Positions 29,481-43,001 of a stretch of 64,000 nucleotides of DNA are shown one piece after another. The DNA is from Atherix ibis (lineage: Eukaryota > Arthropoda > Insecta > Diptera > Athericidae). Every line of letters starts with the position of its first letter. Positions within the stretch are counted from its first letter, which is position 1. The stretch spans positions 61,108,951 through 61,172,950 of the forward strand of contig OY282608.1 in NCBI GenBank assembly GCA_958298945.1, in the 5' to 3' direction. The notes beneath the pieces are model-generated. The model was not told the origin of the DNA. It did not search any database and saw nothing but the letters and a program-made list of their open reading frames with translations. A program made the position numbers and the translations under genes.

Positions 29481-30939
29481 AACAACCCAACAAACCAACA
29501 AGCCAACAAACCAAAAAAAAAATAAACCAACAAACCAAAAAACCAACAAACCAACAAACCAACAAACCAACAAACCAACAAACCAACAAACCAACAAACC
29601 AACAAGCCAACAAGCCAACAAACCAACAAGCCAACAAGCCAACAAACCAACAAGCCAACAAACCATCACACGAACAAAGCAACAAACCAACAAGCCAACA
29701 AGCCAACAAACCAACAAACCAAGTAACCAAAAAGCCAACAAACTAACAAACCAACAAGCCAACAAACCAACAAGCCAACAAGCCAACAAACCAACAAACC
29801 AACAAAGCAACAAACCAAAAAACCAACAAACCAAAAAACCAACAAACCAACAAACTATCAAACGAACAAAGCAACAAGCCAACAAGCCAACAAACCAACA
29901 AACCAACAAGCCAACAAACCAACAAGCCAAAAAACCAACAAACCAACAAGCCAACAAGCCAACAAACCAACAAACCAACAAACCAACAAGCCAACAAACC
30001 AACAAACCAACAAGCCAACAAACCAACAAACCAACAAACCAACAAACCAACAAGCCAAAAAACCAACAAGCAAATAAACCAACAAACCAACAAACCAACA
30101 AACCAACAAACCAACAAACCAACAAACCAACAAACTAACAAACCAACAAGACAAAAAACAAACAAGCCAACAAACCAACAAGCCAACAAACCAACAAACC
30201 AACAAACCAACAAGCCAACAAACCAACAAGCCAACAAACCAACAAACCAACAAGCCAACAAGCCAACAAGCCAACAAACCAACAAACCAACAAGCCAACA
30301 AGCCAACAAACCAACAAACCAACAAGCCAACAAACCAACAAACAAATAAACCAACAAACCACCAAGCCAACAAACCAACAAACCAACAAACCAACAAGCC
30401 AACAAACCAACAAACCAACAAACGAACAAACCAACAAGCCAACAAACCAATTAACCAACAAACCAACAAACGAACAAACCAAAAAACCAACAATCCAACA
30501 AGCCAACAAACCAACAAACCAACAAACCAACAAGCCAACAAACCAAAAACCAACAAACCAAGTAACCAAAAAGCCAACAAACTAACAAACCAACAAGCCA
30601 ACAAGCCAACAAGCCAACTAACCAACAAACCAACAAACCAACAAACCAACAACCCAACAAACCAACAAACCAAAAAACCAACAAACCAACAAGCCAACAA
30701 GCCAACAAATTAACAAACTAACAAACCAACAAACGAACTAACCAACAAACCAACAAACCAACAAGTCAACAAACCAATAAACTAACAAGTCAACAAATTA
30801 ACAAACCAAAAAACCAACAAACCAACAAGCCAACAAGCCAACAAGCCAACAAACCAACAAACCAACAAGCCAACAAACCAACAAACCAACAAACCAACAA
30901 GCCAACAAACCAACAAGCCAACAAACCAACAAACCAACA

Positions 30940-32635
30940 AACCAACAAACCAACAAACCAACAAGCCAACACACCAACAAACCAACAAACCAAAAAACCA
31001 ACAAACCAACAAACCAACAAACCAACAAACCAACAAACCAACAAACCAACAAGCCAACAAGCCAACAAACCAACAAACCAACAAACCAACAAACCAACAA
31101 ACCAACAAACCAACAAACCAACAAGCCAACAAACCAACAAACAAATAAACCAACAAACCAACAAACCAACAAACCAACAAACCAACAAACCAACAAACCA
31201 ACAAACAAATAAACCAACAAACCAACAAACCAACAAACCAACAAACCAACAAACCAATTAACCAACAAACCAACAAACGAACAAACCAACAAACCAACAA
31301 ACCAACAAACCAACAATATAACAAGCCAACAAACCAACAAACCAACAAGCCAACAAGCCAACAAACCAACAAACCAACAAGCCAACAAACCAACAAACCA
31401 ACAAGCCAACAAACCAACAAACCAACAAACCAACAAACCAACAAACCAACAAACCAACAAACCAACAAACTAACAAACCAACAAGCCAACAAACCAACAA
31501 ACCAACAAACCATCAAACGAACAAAGCAACAAGCCAACAAGCCAACAAACCAACAAACCAACAAGCCAACAAACCAACAAACCAACAAGCCAACAAGCCA
31601 ACAAACCAACAAACCAACAAACCAACAAACCAACAAGCCAACAAACCAACAAACCAACAAACCAACAAACCAACAAGCCAACAAGCCAACAAACCAACAA
31701 ACCAATAAACCAACAAGCCAACAAACCAACAAGCCAACAAAGAAACAAGCCAACAAACCAACAAGCCAACAAACCAACAAACTAAGTAACCAACAAGCCA
31801 ACAAGCCAACAAACCAACAAACCAACAAACCAACAAACCAACAAAACAACAAGCCAACACACCAACAAACCAACAAACCAAAAAACCAACAAACCAACAA
31901 ACCAACAAACCAACAAACCAACAAACCAACAAACCAACAAACCAACAAGCCAACAAGCCAACAAACCAACAAACCAACAAACCAACAAACCAACAAACCA
32001 ACAAACCAACAAACCAACAAACCAACAAGCCAACAAACCAACAAACAAATAAACCAACAAACCAACAAACCAACAAACCAACAAACCAACAAACCAACAA
32101 ACCAACAAACAAATAAACCAACAAACCAACAAACCAACAAACCAACAAACCAACAAACCAATTAACCAACAAACCAACAAACGAACAAACCAACAAACCA
32201 ACAAACCAACAAACCAACAATATAACAAGCCAACAAACCAACAAACCAACAAGCCAACAAGCCAACAAACCAACAAACCAACAAGCCAACAAACCAACAA
32301 ACCAACAAGCCAACAAACCAACAAACCAACAAACCAACAAACCAACAAACCAACAAACCAACAAACCAACAAACTAACAAACCAACAAGCCAACAAACCA
32401 ACAAACCAACAAACCATCAAACGAACAAAGCAACAAGCCAACAAGCCAACAAACCAACAAACCAACAAGCCAACAAACCAACAAACCAACAAGCCAACAA
32501 GCCAACAAACCAACAAACCAACAAACCAACAAGCCAACAAACCAACAAACCAACAAACCAACAAACCAACAAGCCAACAAGCCAACAAACCAACAAACCA
32601 ATAAACCAACAAGCCAACAAACCAACAAGCCAACA
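30940..32635. repeat. 904-bp tandem duplication
   Basis: About 30,940-31,740 recurs at 31,830-32,635. CAAATAAA units at 31,142 and 31,206 recur at 32,046 and 32,110, the ATATAA module at 31,310 recurs at 32,214, and CCATCAAA at 31,510 recurs at 32,414, all at 904 bp (113 octamers). At the edges the offset is 888 to 896, from gain or loss of one or two octamers. Confidence 0.8.
31310..31325 (+). repeat. CCAACAAT, ATAACAAG module (type copy)
   Basis: Two adjacent variant units create AATATAACA, the most T-rich recurring string of the array. Copies start at 31,310, 32,214, 39,396, 40,828, 43,842, 45,362, 47,792, 49,200, 51,591, 53,023, 53,807 and 55,608 (the last with ATAATAAG). None was seen before 31.3 kb or after 55.7 kb, so the module marks C-type material. 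It resembles a TATA element by chance, with no promoter context around it. Confidence 0.82.
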
Positions 32636-33084
32636 AACCAACAAACCAACAAACCAAGTAACCAACAAACCAACAAACCATCAAACGAACAAAGCAACAA
32701 ACCAACAAGCCAACAAGCCAACAAACCAACAAACCAACAAGCCAACAAACCAATAAACCAACAAGCCAACAAACCAACAAACCAACAAGCCAACAAACCA
32801 ACAAACCAACAAACCAACAAGCCAACAAACCAACAAGCCAACAAACCAACAAGCCAACAAACCAACAAACCAACAAAGCAACAAGCCAACAAACCAACAA
32901 GCCAACAAACCAACAAACCAACAAACTAAGAACCAACAAGCCAACAAGCCAACAAACCAACAAACCAACAAACCAACAAACCAACAAACCAACAAAGCAA
33001 CAAGCCAACAAACCAACAAGCCAACAAACCAACAAACCAACAAACTAAGTAACCAACAAGCCAACAAGCCAACAAACCAACAAG

Positions 33085-34490
33085 CCAACAAACCAACAAA
33101 CCAACAAACCAAGTAACCAAAAAGCCAACAAACTAACAAACCAACAAGCCAACAAGCCACCAAACCAACAAACCAACAAACCAACAAGCCAACAAGCCAA
33201 CAAACCAACAAACCATCAAACCAACAAACCAACAAACCAACAAACTAAGTAACCAACAAGCCAACAAACCAACAAACCAACAAGCCAACAAGCCAACAAA
33301 CCAACAAACCAATAAGCCAACAAGCCAACAAACCAACAAACCAACAAGCCAACAAACCAACAAACCAACAAACCAACAAACCAACAAACCAACAATCCAA
33401 CAAACCAACAAACCAACAAACCAACAAACCAACAAACCAAGTAACCAAAAAGCCAACAAACTAACAAACCAACAAGCCAACAAGCCAACAAACCAACAAG
33501 CCAACAAACCAAAAAACCAACAAAGCAACAAGCCAACAAACCAACAAACCAACAAACCAACAAGCCAACAAACCAACAAACCAACAAGCCAACAAGCCAA
33601 CAAACCAACAAACCAAGTTACCGAAAAGCCAACAAACTAACAAACCAACAAGGCAACAAGCCAACAAACCAACAAACCAACAAACCAATAAGCCAACAAA
33701 CCAACAAACAAATAAACCAACAAACCCACAAACCAACAAACCAACAAACCAAAAAACCAACAAACCAACAAGCCCACAAGCCAACAAACCAACAAACTAA
33801 CAAACCAACAAACGAAATAACCAACAAACCAACAAACCAACAAACCAACAAACCAACAAACCAACAAGCCAACAAGCCAACAAACCAACAAACCAACAAG
33901 CCAACAAGCCAACGAACCAACAAACTAACAAGCCAACAAACCAACAAACCAACAAGCCAATAAACCAACAAACCAACAAACCAACAAACCAACAAACCAA
34001 CAAACTAACAAACCAACAAGCCAACAAACCAACAAACCAACAAACCATCAAATGAACAAAGCAACAAGCCAACAAGCCAACAAACCAACAAACCAACAAG
34101 CCAACAAACCAACAAACCAACAAGCCAACAAGCCAACAAACCAACAAACCAACCAACCAACAAGCCAACAAACCAACAAACCAACAAACCAACAAACCAA
34201 CAAGACAACAAACCAACAAACAAATAAACCAACAAACCAAAAAACCAATAAATCAACAAACCAACAAACCAACAAACCAACAAACCAACAAACCAACAAA
34301 CCAATTAACCAACAAACTAACAAACGAACAAACCATCAAACGAACAAACCAACAAACCAACAAACCAACATACCAACAAGCCAACAAGCCAACAAAGCAA
34401 CAAACCAACAAGCCAACAAGCCAACAAACCAACAATCCAACAAGCCAACAAACCAACAAACCAACAAGCCAACAAACCTACAAACCAACA
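33085..34490. repeat. 1.74-kb duplication, first copy
   Basis: Matches 34,821-36,230. The offset is 1,736 bp (217 octamers) up to about 34,290 and 1,744 after one octamer was gained near the CCAATTAA unit (34,301 against 36,045). Shared marks include CCAAGTAA at 33,109, the CCGAAAAG unit near 33,621 and the ATG module at 34,052. A private difference is CCATCAAA near 34,333 in this copy. Confidence 0.84.
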
Positions 34491-34820
34491 AACCAACAAA
34501 CTAACAAACCAACAAGCCAACAAACCAACAAACCAACAAACCATCAAACGAACAAAGCAAAAAGCCAACAAGCCAACAAACCAACAAACCAACAAGCCAA
34601 CAAACCAACAAACCAATAAGCCAACAAGCCAACAAACCAACAAACCAACAAAACAACAAGCCAACAAACCAACAAACCAACAAACCAACAAACCAACAAA
34701 CCAACAAGCCAACAAGCCAACAAACCAACAAACCATCAAACCAACAAACCAACAAACCAACAAACTAAGTAACCAACAAGCCAACAAACCAACAAACCAA
34801 CAAGCCAACAAGCCAACAAA

Positions 34821-36230
34821 CCAACAAACCAACAAACCAACAAACCAAGTAACCAAAAAGCCAACAAACTAACAAACCAACAAGCCAACAAGCCACCAAA
34901 CCAACAAACCAACAAACCAACAAGCCAACAAGCCAACAAACCAACAAACCATCAAACCAACAAACCAACAAATCAACAAACTAAGTAACCAACAAGCCAA
35001 CAAACCAACAAACCAACAAGCCAACAAGCCAACAAACCAACAAACCAACAAGCCAACAAGCCAACAAACCAACAAACCAACAAGCCAACAAACCAACAGA
35101 CCAACAAACCAACAAACCAACAAACCAACAATCCAACAAACCAACAAACCAACAAACCAACAAACCAACAAACCAAGTAACCAAAAAGCCAACAAACTAA
35201 CAAACCAACAAGCCAACAAGCCAACAAACCAACAAGCCAACAAACCAAAAAACCAACAAAGCAACAAGCCAACAAACCAACAAACCAACAAACCAACAAG
35301 CCAACAAACCAACAAACCAACAAGCCAACAAGCCAACAAACCAACAAACCAAGTTACCGAAAAGCCAACAAACTAACAAACCAACAAGGCAACAAGCCAA
35401 CAAACCAACAAACCAACAAACCAATAAGCCAACAAACCAACAAACAAATAAACCAACAAACCCACAAACCAACAAACCAACAAACCAAAAAACCAACAAA
35501 CCAACAAGCCCACAAGCCAACAAACCAACAAACTAACAAACCAACAAACGAAATAACCAACAAACCAACAAACCAACAAACCAACAAACCAACAAACCAA
35601 CAAGCCAACAAGCCAACAAACCAACAAACCAACAAGCCAACAAGCCAACGAACCAACAAACTAACAAGCCAACAAACCAACAAACCAACAAGCCAATAAA
35701 CCAACAAACCAACAAACCAACAAACCAACAAACCAACAAACTAACAAACCAACAAGCCAACAAACCAACAAACCAACAAACCATCAAATGAACAAAGCAA
35801 CAAGCCAACAAGCCAACAAACCAACAAACCAACAAGCCAACAAACCAACAAACCAACAAGCCAACAAGCCAACAAACCAACAAACCAACCAACCAACAAG
35901 CCAACAAACCAACAAACCAACAAACCAACAAACCAACAAGACAACAAACCAACAAACAAATAAACCAACAAACCAAAAAACCAATAAATCAACAAACCAA
36001 CAAACCAACAAACCAACAAACCAACAAACCAACAAACCAACAAACCAATTAACCAACAAACTAACAAACGAACAAACCAACAAACGAACAAACCAACAAA
36101 CCAACAAACCAACATACCAACAAGCCAACAAGCCAACAAAGCAACAAACCAACAAGCCAACAAGCCAACAAACCAACAATCCAACAAGCCAACAAACCAA
36201 CAAACCAACAAGCCAACAAACCTACAAACC
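34821..36230. repeat. 1.74-kb duplication, second copy
   Basis: Partner of 33,085-34,490, with ATG module at 35,788 and CCTACAAA doublet at 36,221. It continues directly into 36,060-36,750, which matches 27.4-28.1 kb at offset 8,671 (CCATCACA at 27,967 against CCATCGCA at 36,638). Confidence 0.82.
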
Positions 36231-38829
36231 TACAAACCAACAAACCAACAAACCAACAAACCAACAAACCAACAAACCAACAAACCAACAAACTAACAAA
36301 CCAACAAGCCAACAAACCAACAAACCAACAAACCATCAAACGAACAAAGCAAAAAGCCAACAAGCCAACAAACCAACAAACCAACAAGCCAACAAACCAA
36401 CAAACCAATAAGCCAACAAGCCAACAAACCAACAAACCAACAAAACAACAAGCCAACAAACCAACAAACCAACAAACCAACAAACCAACAAACCAACAAG
36501 CCAACAAACCAAAAAAAAAAACAAACCAACAAACCAAAAAACCAACAAACCAACAAACCAACAAACCAACAAACCAACAAGCCAACAAGCCAACAAACCA
36601 ACAAGCCAACAAGCCAACAAACCAACAAGCCAACAAACCATCGCACGAACAAAGCAACAAACCAACAAGCCAACAAGCCAACAAACCAACAAACCAAGTA
36701 ACCAAAAAGCCAACAAACTAACAAACCAACAAGCCAACAAACCAACAAGCCAACAAGCCAACAAACCAACAAACCAACAAAGCAACAAACCAAAAAACCA
36801 ACAAACCAAAAAACCAACAAACCAACAAACTATCAAACGAACAAAGCAACAAGCCAACAAGCCAACAAACCAACAAACCAACAAACCAACAAACCAACAA
36901 GCCAAAAAACCAACAAGCAAATAAACCAACAAACCAACAAACCAACAAACCAACAAACCAACAAACCAACAAACCAACAAACCAACAAACTAACAAACCA
37001 ACAAGCCAACAAACCAACAAACCAACAAACTAACAAACCAACAAGCCAACAAACCAACAAACCAACAAACCATCAAATGAACAAAGCAACAAGCCAACAA
37101 GCCAACAAACCAACAAACCAACAAGCCAACAAACCAACAAACCAACAAGCCAACAAGCCAACAAACCAACCAACCAACCAACCAACAAACCAACATACCA
37201 ACAAGCCAACAAGCCAACGAACCAACAAACCAACAAGCCAACAAGCCAACAAACCAACAAACCAACAAGCCAACAAACCAACAAACCAACAAGCCAACAA
37301 ACCTACAAACCTACAAACCAACAAACCAACAAACCAACAAACCAACAAACCAACAAACCAACAAACTAACAAACCAACAAGCTAACAAACCAACAAACCA
37401 ACAAACCATCAAACGAACAAAGCAAAAAGCCAACAAGCCAACAAACCAACAAACCAACAAGCCAACAAACCAACAAACCAATAAGCCAACAAGCCAACAA
37501 ACCAACAAACCAACAAACCAACAAGCCAACAAACCAACAAACCAACAAACTAACAAGCCAACAAACCAAAAAAAAATAAACCAACAAACCAAAAAACCAA
37601 CAAACCAACAAACAAACAAACCAACAAACCAACAAACCAACAAGCCAACAAGCCAACAAACCAACAAGCCAACAAACCATCACACGAACAAAGCAACAAA
37701 CCAACAAGCCAACAAGCCAACAAACCAACAAACCAAGTAACCAAAAAGCCAACAAACTAACAAACCCACAAGCCAACAAACCAACAAGCCAACAAGCCAA
37801 CAAACCAACAAACCAACAAAGCAACAAACCAAAAAGCCAACAAAACAAAAAACCAACAAACCAACAAACTATCAAACGAACAAAGCAACAAGCCAACAAG
37901 CCAACAAACCAGCAAACCAACAAGCACACAAACCAACAAGCCAAAAAACCAACAAACCAACAAGCCAACAAGCCAACAAACCAACAAACCAACAAACCAA
38001 CAAGCCAACAAACCAACAAACCAACAAGCCAATAAACCAACAAACCAACAAACCAACAAACCAACAAGCCAAAAAACCAACAAGCAAATAAACCAACAAA
38101 CCAACAAACCAACAAACCAACAAACCAACAAACCAACAACCCAACAAACTAACAAACCAACAAGACAAAAAACAAACAAGCCAACAAACCAACAAGCCAA
38201 CAAACCAACAAACCAACAAACCAACAAGCCAACAAACCAACAAGCCAACAAACCAACAAACCAACAAGCCAACAAGCCAACAAACCAACAAACCAACAAG
38301 CCAACAAGCCAACAAACCAATAAACCAACAAGCCAACAAACCAACAAACAAATAAACCAACAAACCAACAAGCCAACAAACCAACAAACCAACAAACCAA
38401 CAAGCCAACAAGCCAACAAACCAACAAACCAACAAACCAACAAGCCAACAAACCAATTAACCAACAAACCAACAAACGAACAAACCAAAAAACCAACAAA
38501 CCAACAAGCCAACAAACCAACAAACCAACAAACCAACAAGCCAACAAACCAACAACCAACAAACCAAGTAACCAAAAAGCCAACAAACTAACAAACCAAC
38601 AAGCCAACAGGCCAACAAACCAACAAGCCAACAAGCCAACAAGCCAACAAACCAACAAACCAACAAACCAACAAACCAACAAACCAACAACCCAACAAAC
38701 CAACAAACCAAAAAACCAACAAACCAACAAGCCAACAAGCCAACAAATTAACAAACTAACAAACCAACAAACGAACTAACCAACAAACCAACAAACCAAC
38801 AAGTCAACAAACCAATAAACTAACAAGTC

Positions 38830-41306
38830 AACAAATTAGCAAACCAAAAAACCAACAAACCAACAAGCCAACAAGCCAACAAACCAACAAACCAACAAGC
38901 CAACAAACCAACAAACCAACAAACCAACAAGCCAACAAACCAACAAGCCAACAAACCAACAAGCCAACAAACCAACAAACCAACAAAGAAACAAGCCAAC
39001 AAACCAACAAGCCAACAAACCAACAAACCAACAAACTAAGTAACCAACAAGCCAACAAGCCAACAAACCAACAAACCAACAAACCAACAAACCAACAAAC
39101 CAACAAGCCAACAAACCAACAAACCAACAAACCAAAAAACCAACAAACCAACAAACCAACAAACCAACAAACCAACAAACCAACAAACTAACAAACCAAC
39201 AAGCCAACAAGCCAACAAGCCAACAAACCAACAAACCAACAAACCAACAAACCAACAAACCAACAAACCAACAAGCCAACAAACCAACAAACAAATAAAC
39301 CAACAAACCAACAAATCAACAAACCAACAAACCAATTAACCAACAAACCAACAAACGAACAAACCAACAAACCAACAAACCAACAAACCAACAAACCAAC
39401 AATATAACAAGCCAACAAACCAACAAACCAACAAGCCAACAAACCAACAAACCAACAAGCCAACAAACCAACAAACCAACAAGCCAACAAACCAACAAAC
39501 CAACAAACCAACAAACCAACAAACCAACAAATCAACAAACCAACAAACCAACAAACTAACAAACCAACAAGCCAACAAACCAACAAACCAACAAACCATC
39601 AAACGAACAAAGCAACAAGCCAACAAGCCAACAAACCAACAAACCAACAAGCCAACAAACCAACAAACCAACAAGCCAACAAGCCAACAAAGCAACAAAC
39701 CAAAAAACCAACAAACCAAAAAACCAACAAACCAACAAACCATCAAACGAACAAAGCAACAAGCCAACAAGCACACAAACCAACAAACCAACAAGCCAAC
39801 AAACCAACAAACCAACAAGCCAACAAGCAAACAAACCAACAAACCAACAAACCAAGAATCCAACAAACCAACAAACCAACAAGCCAACAAATCAACAAAC
39901 CAACAAACCAACAAACCAACAAGCCAACAAACCAACAAACAAATAAACCAACAAACCAACAAACCAACAAACCAACAAGCCAACAAGCCAACAAACCAGC
40001 AAACCAACAAACCAACAAGCCAACAAACCAATAAGCCAACAAACCAACAAACCAACAAACCAACAAATTAACAAGCCAACAAAACAACAAACCAACAAAC
40101 CAGCAAGCCAACAAACCAACAAACCAACAAACCAACAAGCCAACAAGCCAACAAACCAACAAACCAACAAGCCAACAAACCAACAAACCAACAAGCCAAC
40201 AAGCAAACAAACCAACAAACCAACAAACCAACAAGCCAACAAACCAACAAACCAACAAGCCAACAAATCAACAAACCAACAAACCAACAAGCCAACAAGC
40301 CAACAAACCAACAAACCAACAAACCAGCAAGCCAACAAACCAACAAACCAACAAACCAACAAGCCAACAAACCAACAAGCCAACAAACCAACAAGCCAAC
40401 AAACCAACAAACCAACAAAGAAACAAGCCAACAAACCAACAAGCCAACAAACCAACAAACCAACAAACTAAGTAACCAACAAGCCAACAAGCCAACAAAC
40501 CAACAAACCAACAAACCAACAAACCAACAAACCAACAAGCCAACAAACCAACAAACCAACAAACCAAAAAACCAACAAACCAACAAACCAACAAACCAAC
40601 AAACCAACAAACCAACAAACCAACAAACCAACAAGCCAACAAGCCAACAAGCCAACAAACCAACAAACCAACAAACCAACAAACCAACAAACCAACAAAC
40701 CAACAAGCCAACAAACCAACAAACAAATAAACCAACAAACCAACAAATCAACAAACCAACAAACCAATTAACCAACAAACCAACAAACGAACAAACCAAC
40801 AAACCAACAAACCAACAAACCAACAAACCAACAATATAACAAGCCAACAAACCAACAAACCAACAAGCCAACAAACCAACAAACCAACAAGCCAACAAAC
40901 CAACAAACCAACAAGCCAACAAACCAACAAACCAACAAACCAACAAACCAACAAACCAACAAACCAACAAACCAACAAACTAACAAACCAACAAGCCAAC
41001 AAACCAACAAACCAACAAACCATCAAACGAACAAAGCAACAAGCCAACAAGCCAACAAACCAACAAACCAACAAGCGAACAAACCAACAAACCAACAAGC
41101 CAACAAGCCAACAAAGCAACAAACCAAAAAACCAACAAACCAAAAAACCAACAAACCAACAAACCATCAAACGAACAAAGCAACAAGCCAACAAGCACAC
41201 AAACCAACAAACCAACAAGCCAACAAACCAACAAACCAACAAGCCAACAAGCAAACAAACCAACAAACCAACAAACCAAGAAGCCAACAAACCAACAAAC
41301 CAACAA
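38830..41306. repeat. Nested 1,432-bp duplication inside C1
   Basis: About 38,830-39,880 recurs at about 40,262-41,306, offset 1,432 (179 octamers) and then 1,424. ATATAA modules at 39,396 and 40,828 are partners. The same nested pair exists in C2 (47,226-48,270 and 48,650-49,686, offsets 1,424 to 1,416), so it is older than the C1/C2 duplication. Confidence 0.82.
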
Positions 41307-41627
41307 GCCAACAAATCAACAAACCAACAAACCAACAAACCAACAAGCCAACAAACCAACAAACAAATAAACCAACAAACCAACAAACCAACAAACCAAC
41401 AAGCCAACAAGCCAACAAACCAGCAAAAAAACAAACCAACAAGCCAACAAACCAATAAGCCAGCAAACCAACAAACCAACAAACCAACAAATTAACAAGC
41501 CAACAAAACAACAAACCAACAAACCAGCAAGCCAACAAACCAACAAACCAACAAGCCAACAAGCAAACAAACCAACAAACCAACAAACCAACAAGCCAAC
41601 AAACCAACAAACCAACAAGCCAACAAA

Positions 41628-43001
41628 TCAACAAACCAACAAACCAACAAGCCAACAAGCCAACAAACCAACAAACCAACAAGCCAACAAACCAACAAAC
41701 CAACAAACCAACAAGCAAACAAACCAACAAACCAACAAACCAACAAGCCAACAAACCAACAAACCAACAAGCCAACAAATCAACAAACCAACAAACCAAC
41801 AAACCAACAAGCCAACAAACCAACAAACAAATAAACCAACAAACCAACAAACCAACAAACCAACAAGCCAACAAGCCAACAAACCAGCAAACCAACAAAC
41901 CAACAAGCCAACAAACCAACAAGCCAACAAACCAACAAACCAACAAACCAACAAATTAACAAGCCACCAAACAACAAACCAACAAACCAACAAGCCAACA
42001 AACCAACAAACCAACAAACCAACAAGCCAACAAGCCAACAAACCAACAAACCAACAAGCCAACAAACCAACAAACCAACAAACCAACATGCCAACAAACC
42101 AACAAACTAAGTAACCAACAAGCCAACAAACCAACAAACCAACAAACCAACATGCCAACAAACCAACAAACTAAGTAACCAACAAGCCAGCAAACCAACA
42201 AACCAACAAACCAACAAGCCAACAAACCAACAAACCAACAAGCCAACAAGCAAACAAACCAACAAACCAACAAACCAACAAGCCAACAAACCAACAAACC
42301 AACAAGCCAACAAATCAACAAACCAACAAACCAACAAGCCAACAAGCCAACAAACCAACAAACCAACAAGCCAACAAACCAACAAACCAACAAACCAACA
42401 AGCAAACAAACCAACAAACCAACAAACCAACAAGCCAACAAACCAACAAACCAACAAGCCAACAAATCAACAAACCAACAAACCAACAAACCAACAAGCC
42501 AACAAACCAACAAACAAATAAACCAACAAACCAACAAACCAACAAACCAACAAGCCAACAAGCCAACAAACCAGCAAACCAACAAACCAACAAGCCAACA
42601 AACCAACAAGCCAACAAACCAACAAACCAACAAACCAACAAATTAACAAGCCACCAAACAACAAACCAACAAACCAACAAGCCAACAAACCAACAAACCA
42701 ACAAACCAACAAGCCAACAAGCCAACAAACCAACAAACCAACAAGCCAACAAACCAACAAACCAACAAACCAACATGCCAACAAACCAACAAACTAAGTA
42801 ACCAACAAGCCAACAAACCAACAAACCAACAAACCAACATGCCAACAAACCAACAAACTAAGTAACCAACAAGCCAGCAAACCAACAAACCAACAAGCCA
42901 ACAAGCCAACAAACCAACAAGCCAACAAACCAATAAACCAACAAGCCAACAAATTAACAAACCAAAAAACCAACAAACCAACAAGCCAACAAGCCAACAA
43001 A
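41628..43001. repeat. 687-bp tandem duplication private to C1
   Basis: The segment 41,628-42,314 is repeated from 42,315. The - strand translations of 41,628-42,161 and 42,315-42,848 are identical. The offset is 688 (86 octamers) minus the one-base loss at 41,964-41,978, and that loss is itself copied at 42,651-42,665. C2 has a single copy around 50,072-50,605. Confidence 0.86.
42083..42174 (+). repeat. CCAACATG / CTAAGTAA doublet at 64-bp spacing
   Basis: CCAACATG, two canonical units, CTAAGTAA, and the same string again 64 bp later. The G of CATG is at 42,090 and 42,154. The same doublet is found at 42,777/42,841, 50,534/50,598, 56,751/56,815, 59,471/59,535 (second member altered to TAATG) and 60,383/60,447. 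At 60,999/61,047 the spacing is 48 bp. Single members occur near 57,159, 58,214 and 63,110. It links C-type and D-type sequence. Confidence 0.8.

Larger units (their letters stand above)
28950..33040. repeat. Supercopy C0 (partial relative of C1 and C2)
   Basis: About 28,950-31,520 follows the order found at 37,030-39,600, with offsets drifting between 8,006 and 8,086 as octamers were gained or lost. Shared marks are CCATCACA at 29,663/37,677, a shortened unit at 30,543/38,549, the AATAAACTAACAAGTC string at about 30,778/38,816 and the ATATAA module at 31,310/39,396. The A-tract at 29,511 has ten A and keeps register, while its partner at 37,566 has nine A and loses one base. Beyond about 31.5 kb the order departs from C1 through an internal 904-bp duplication. 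Confidence 0.7.

Noticed and set aside
31310..31325. TATA box or promoter at the ATATAA module
   Set aside because: It is a two-octamer variant copied by block duplication, without any other promoter element or downstream gene.
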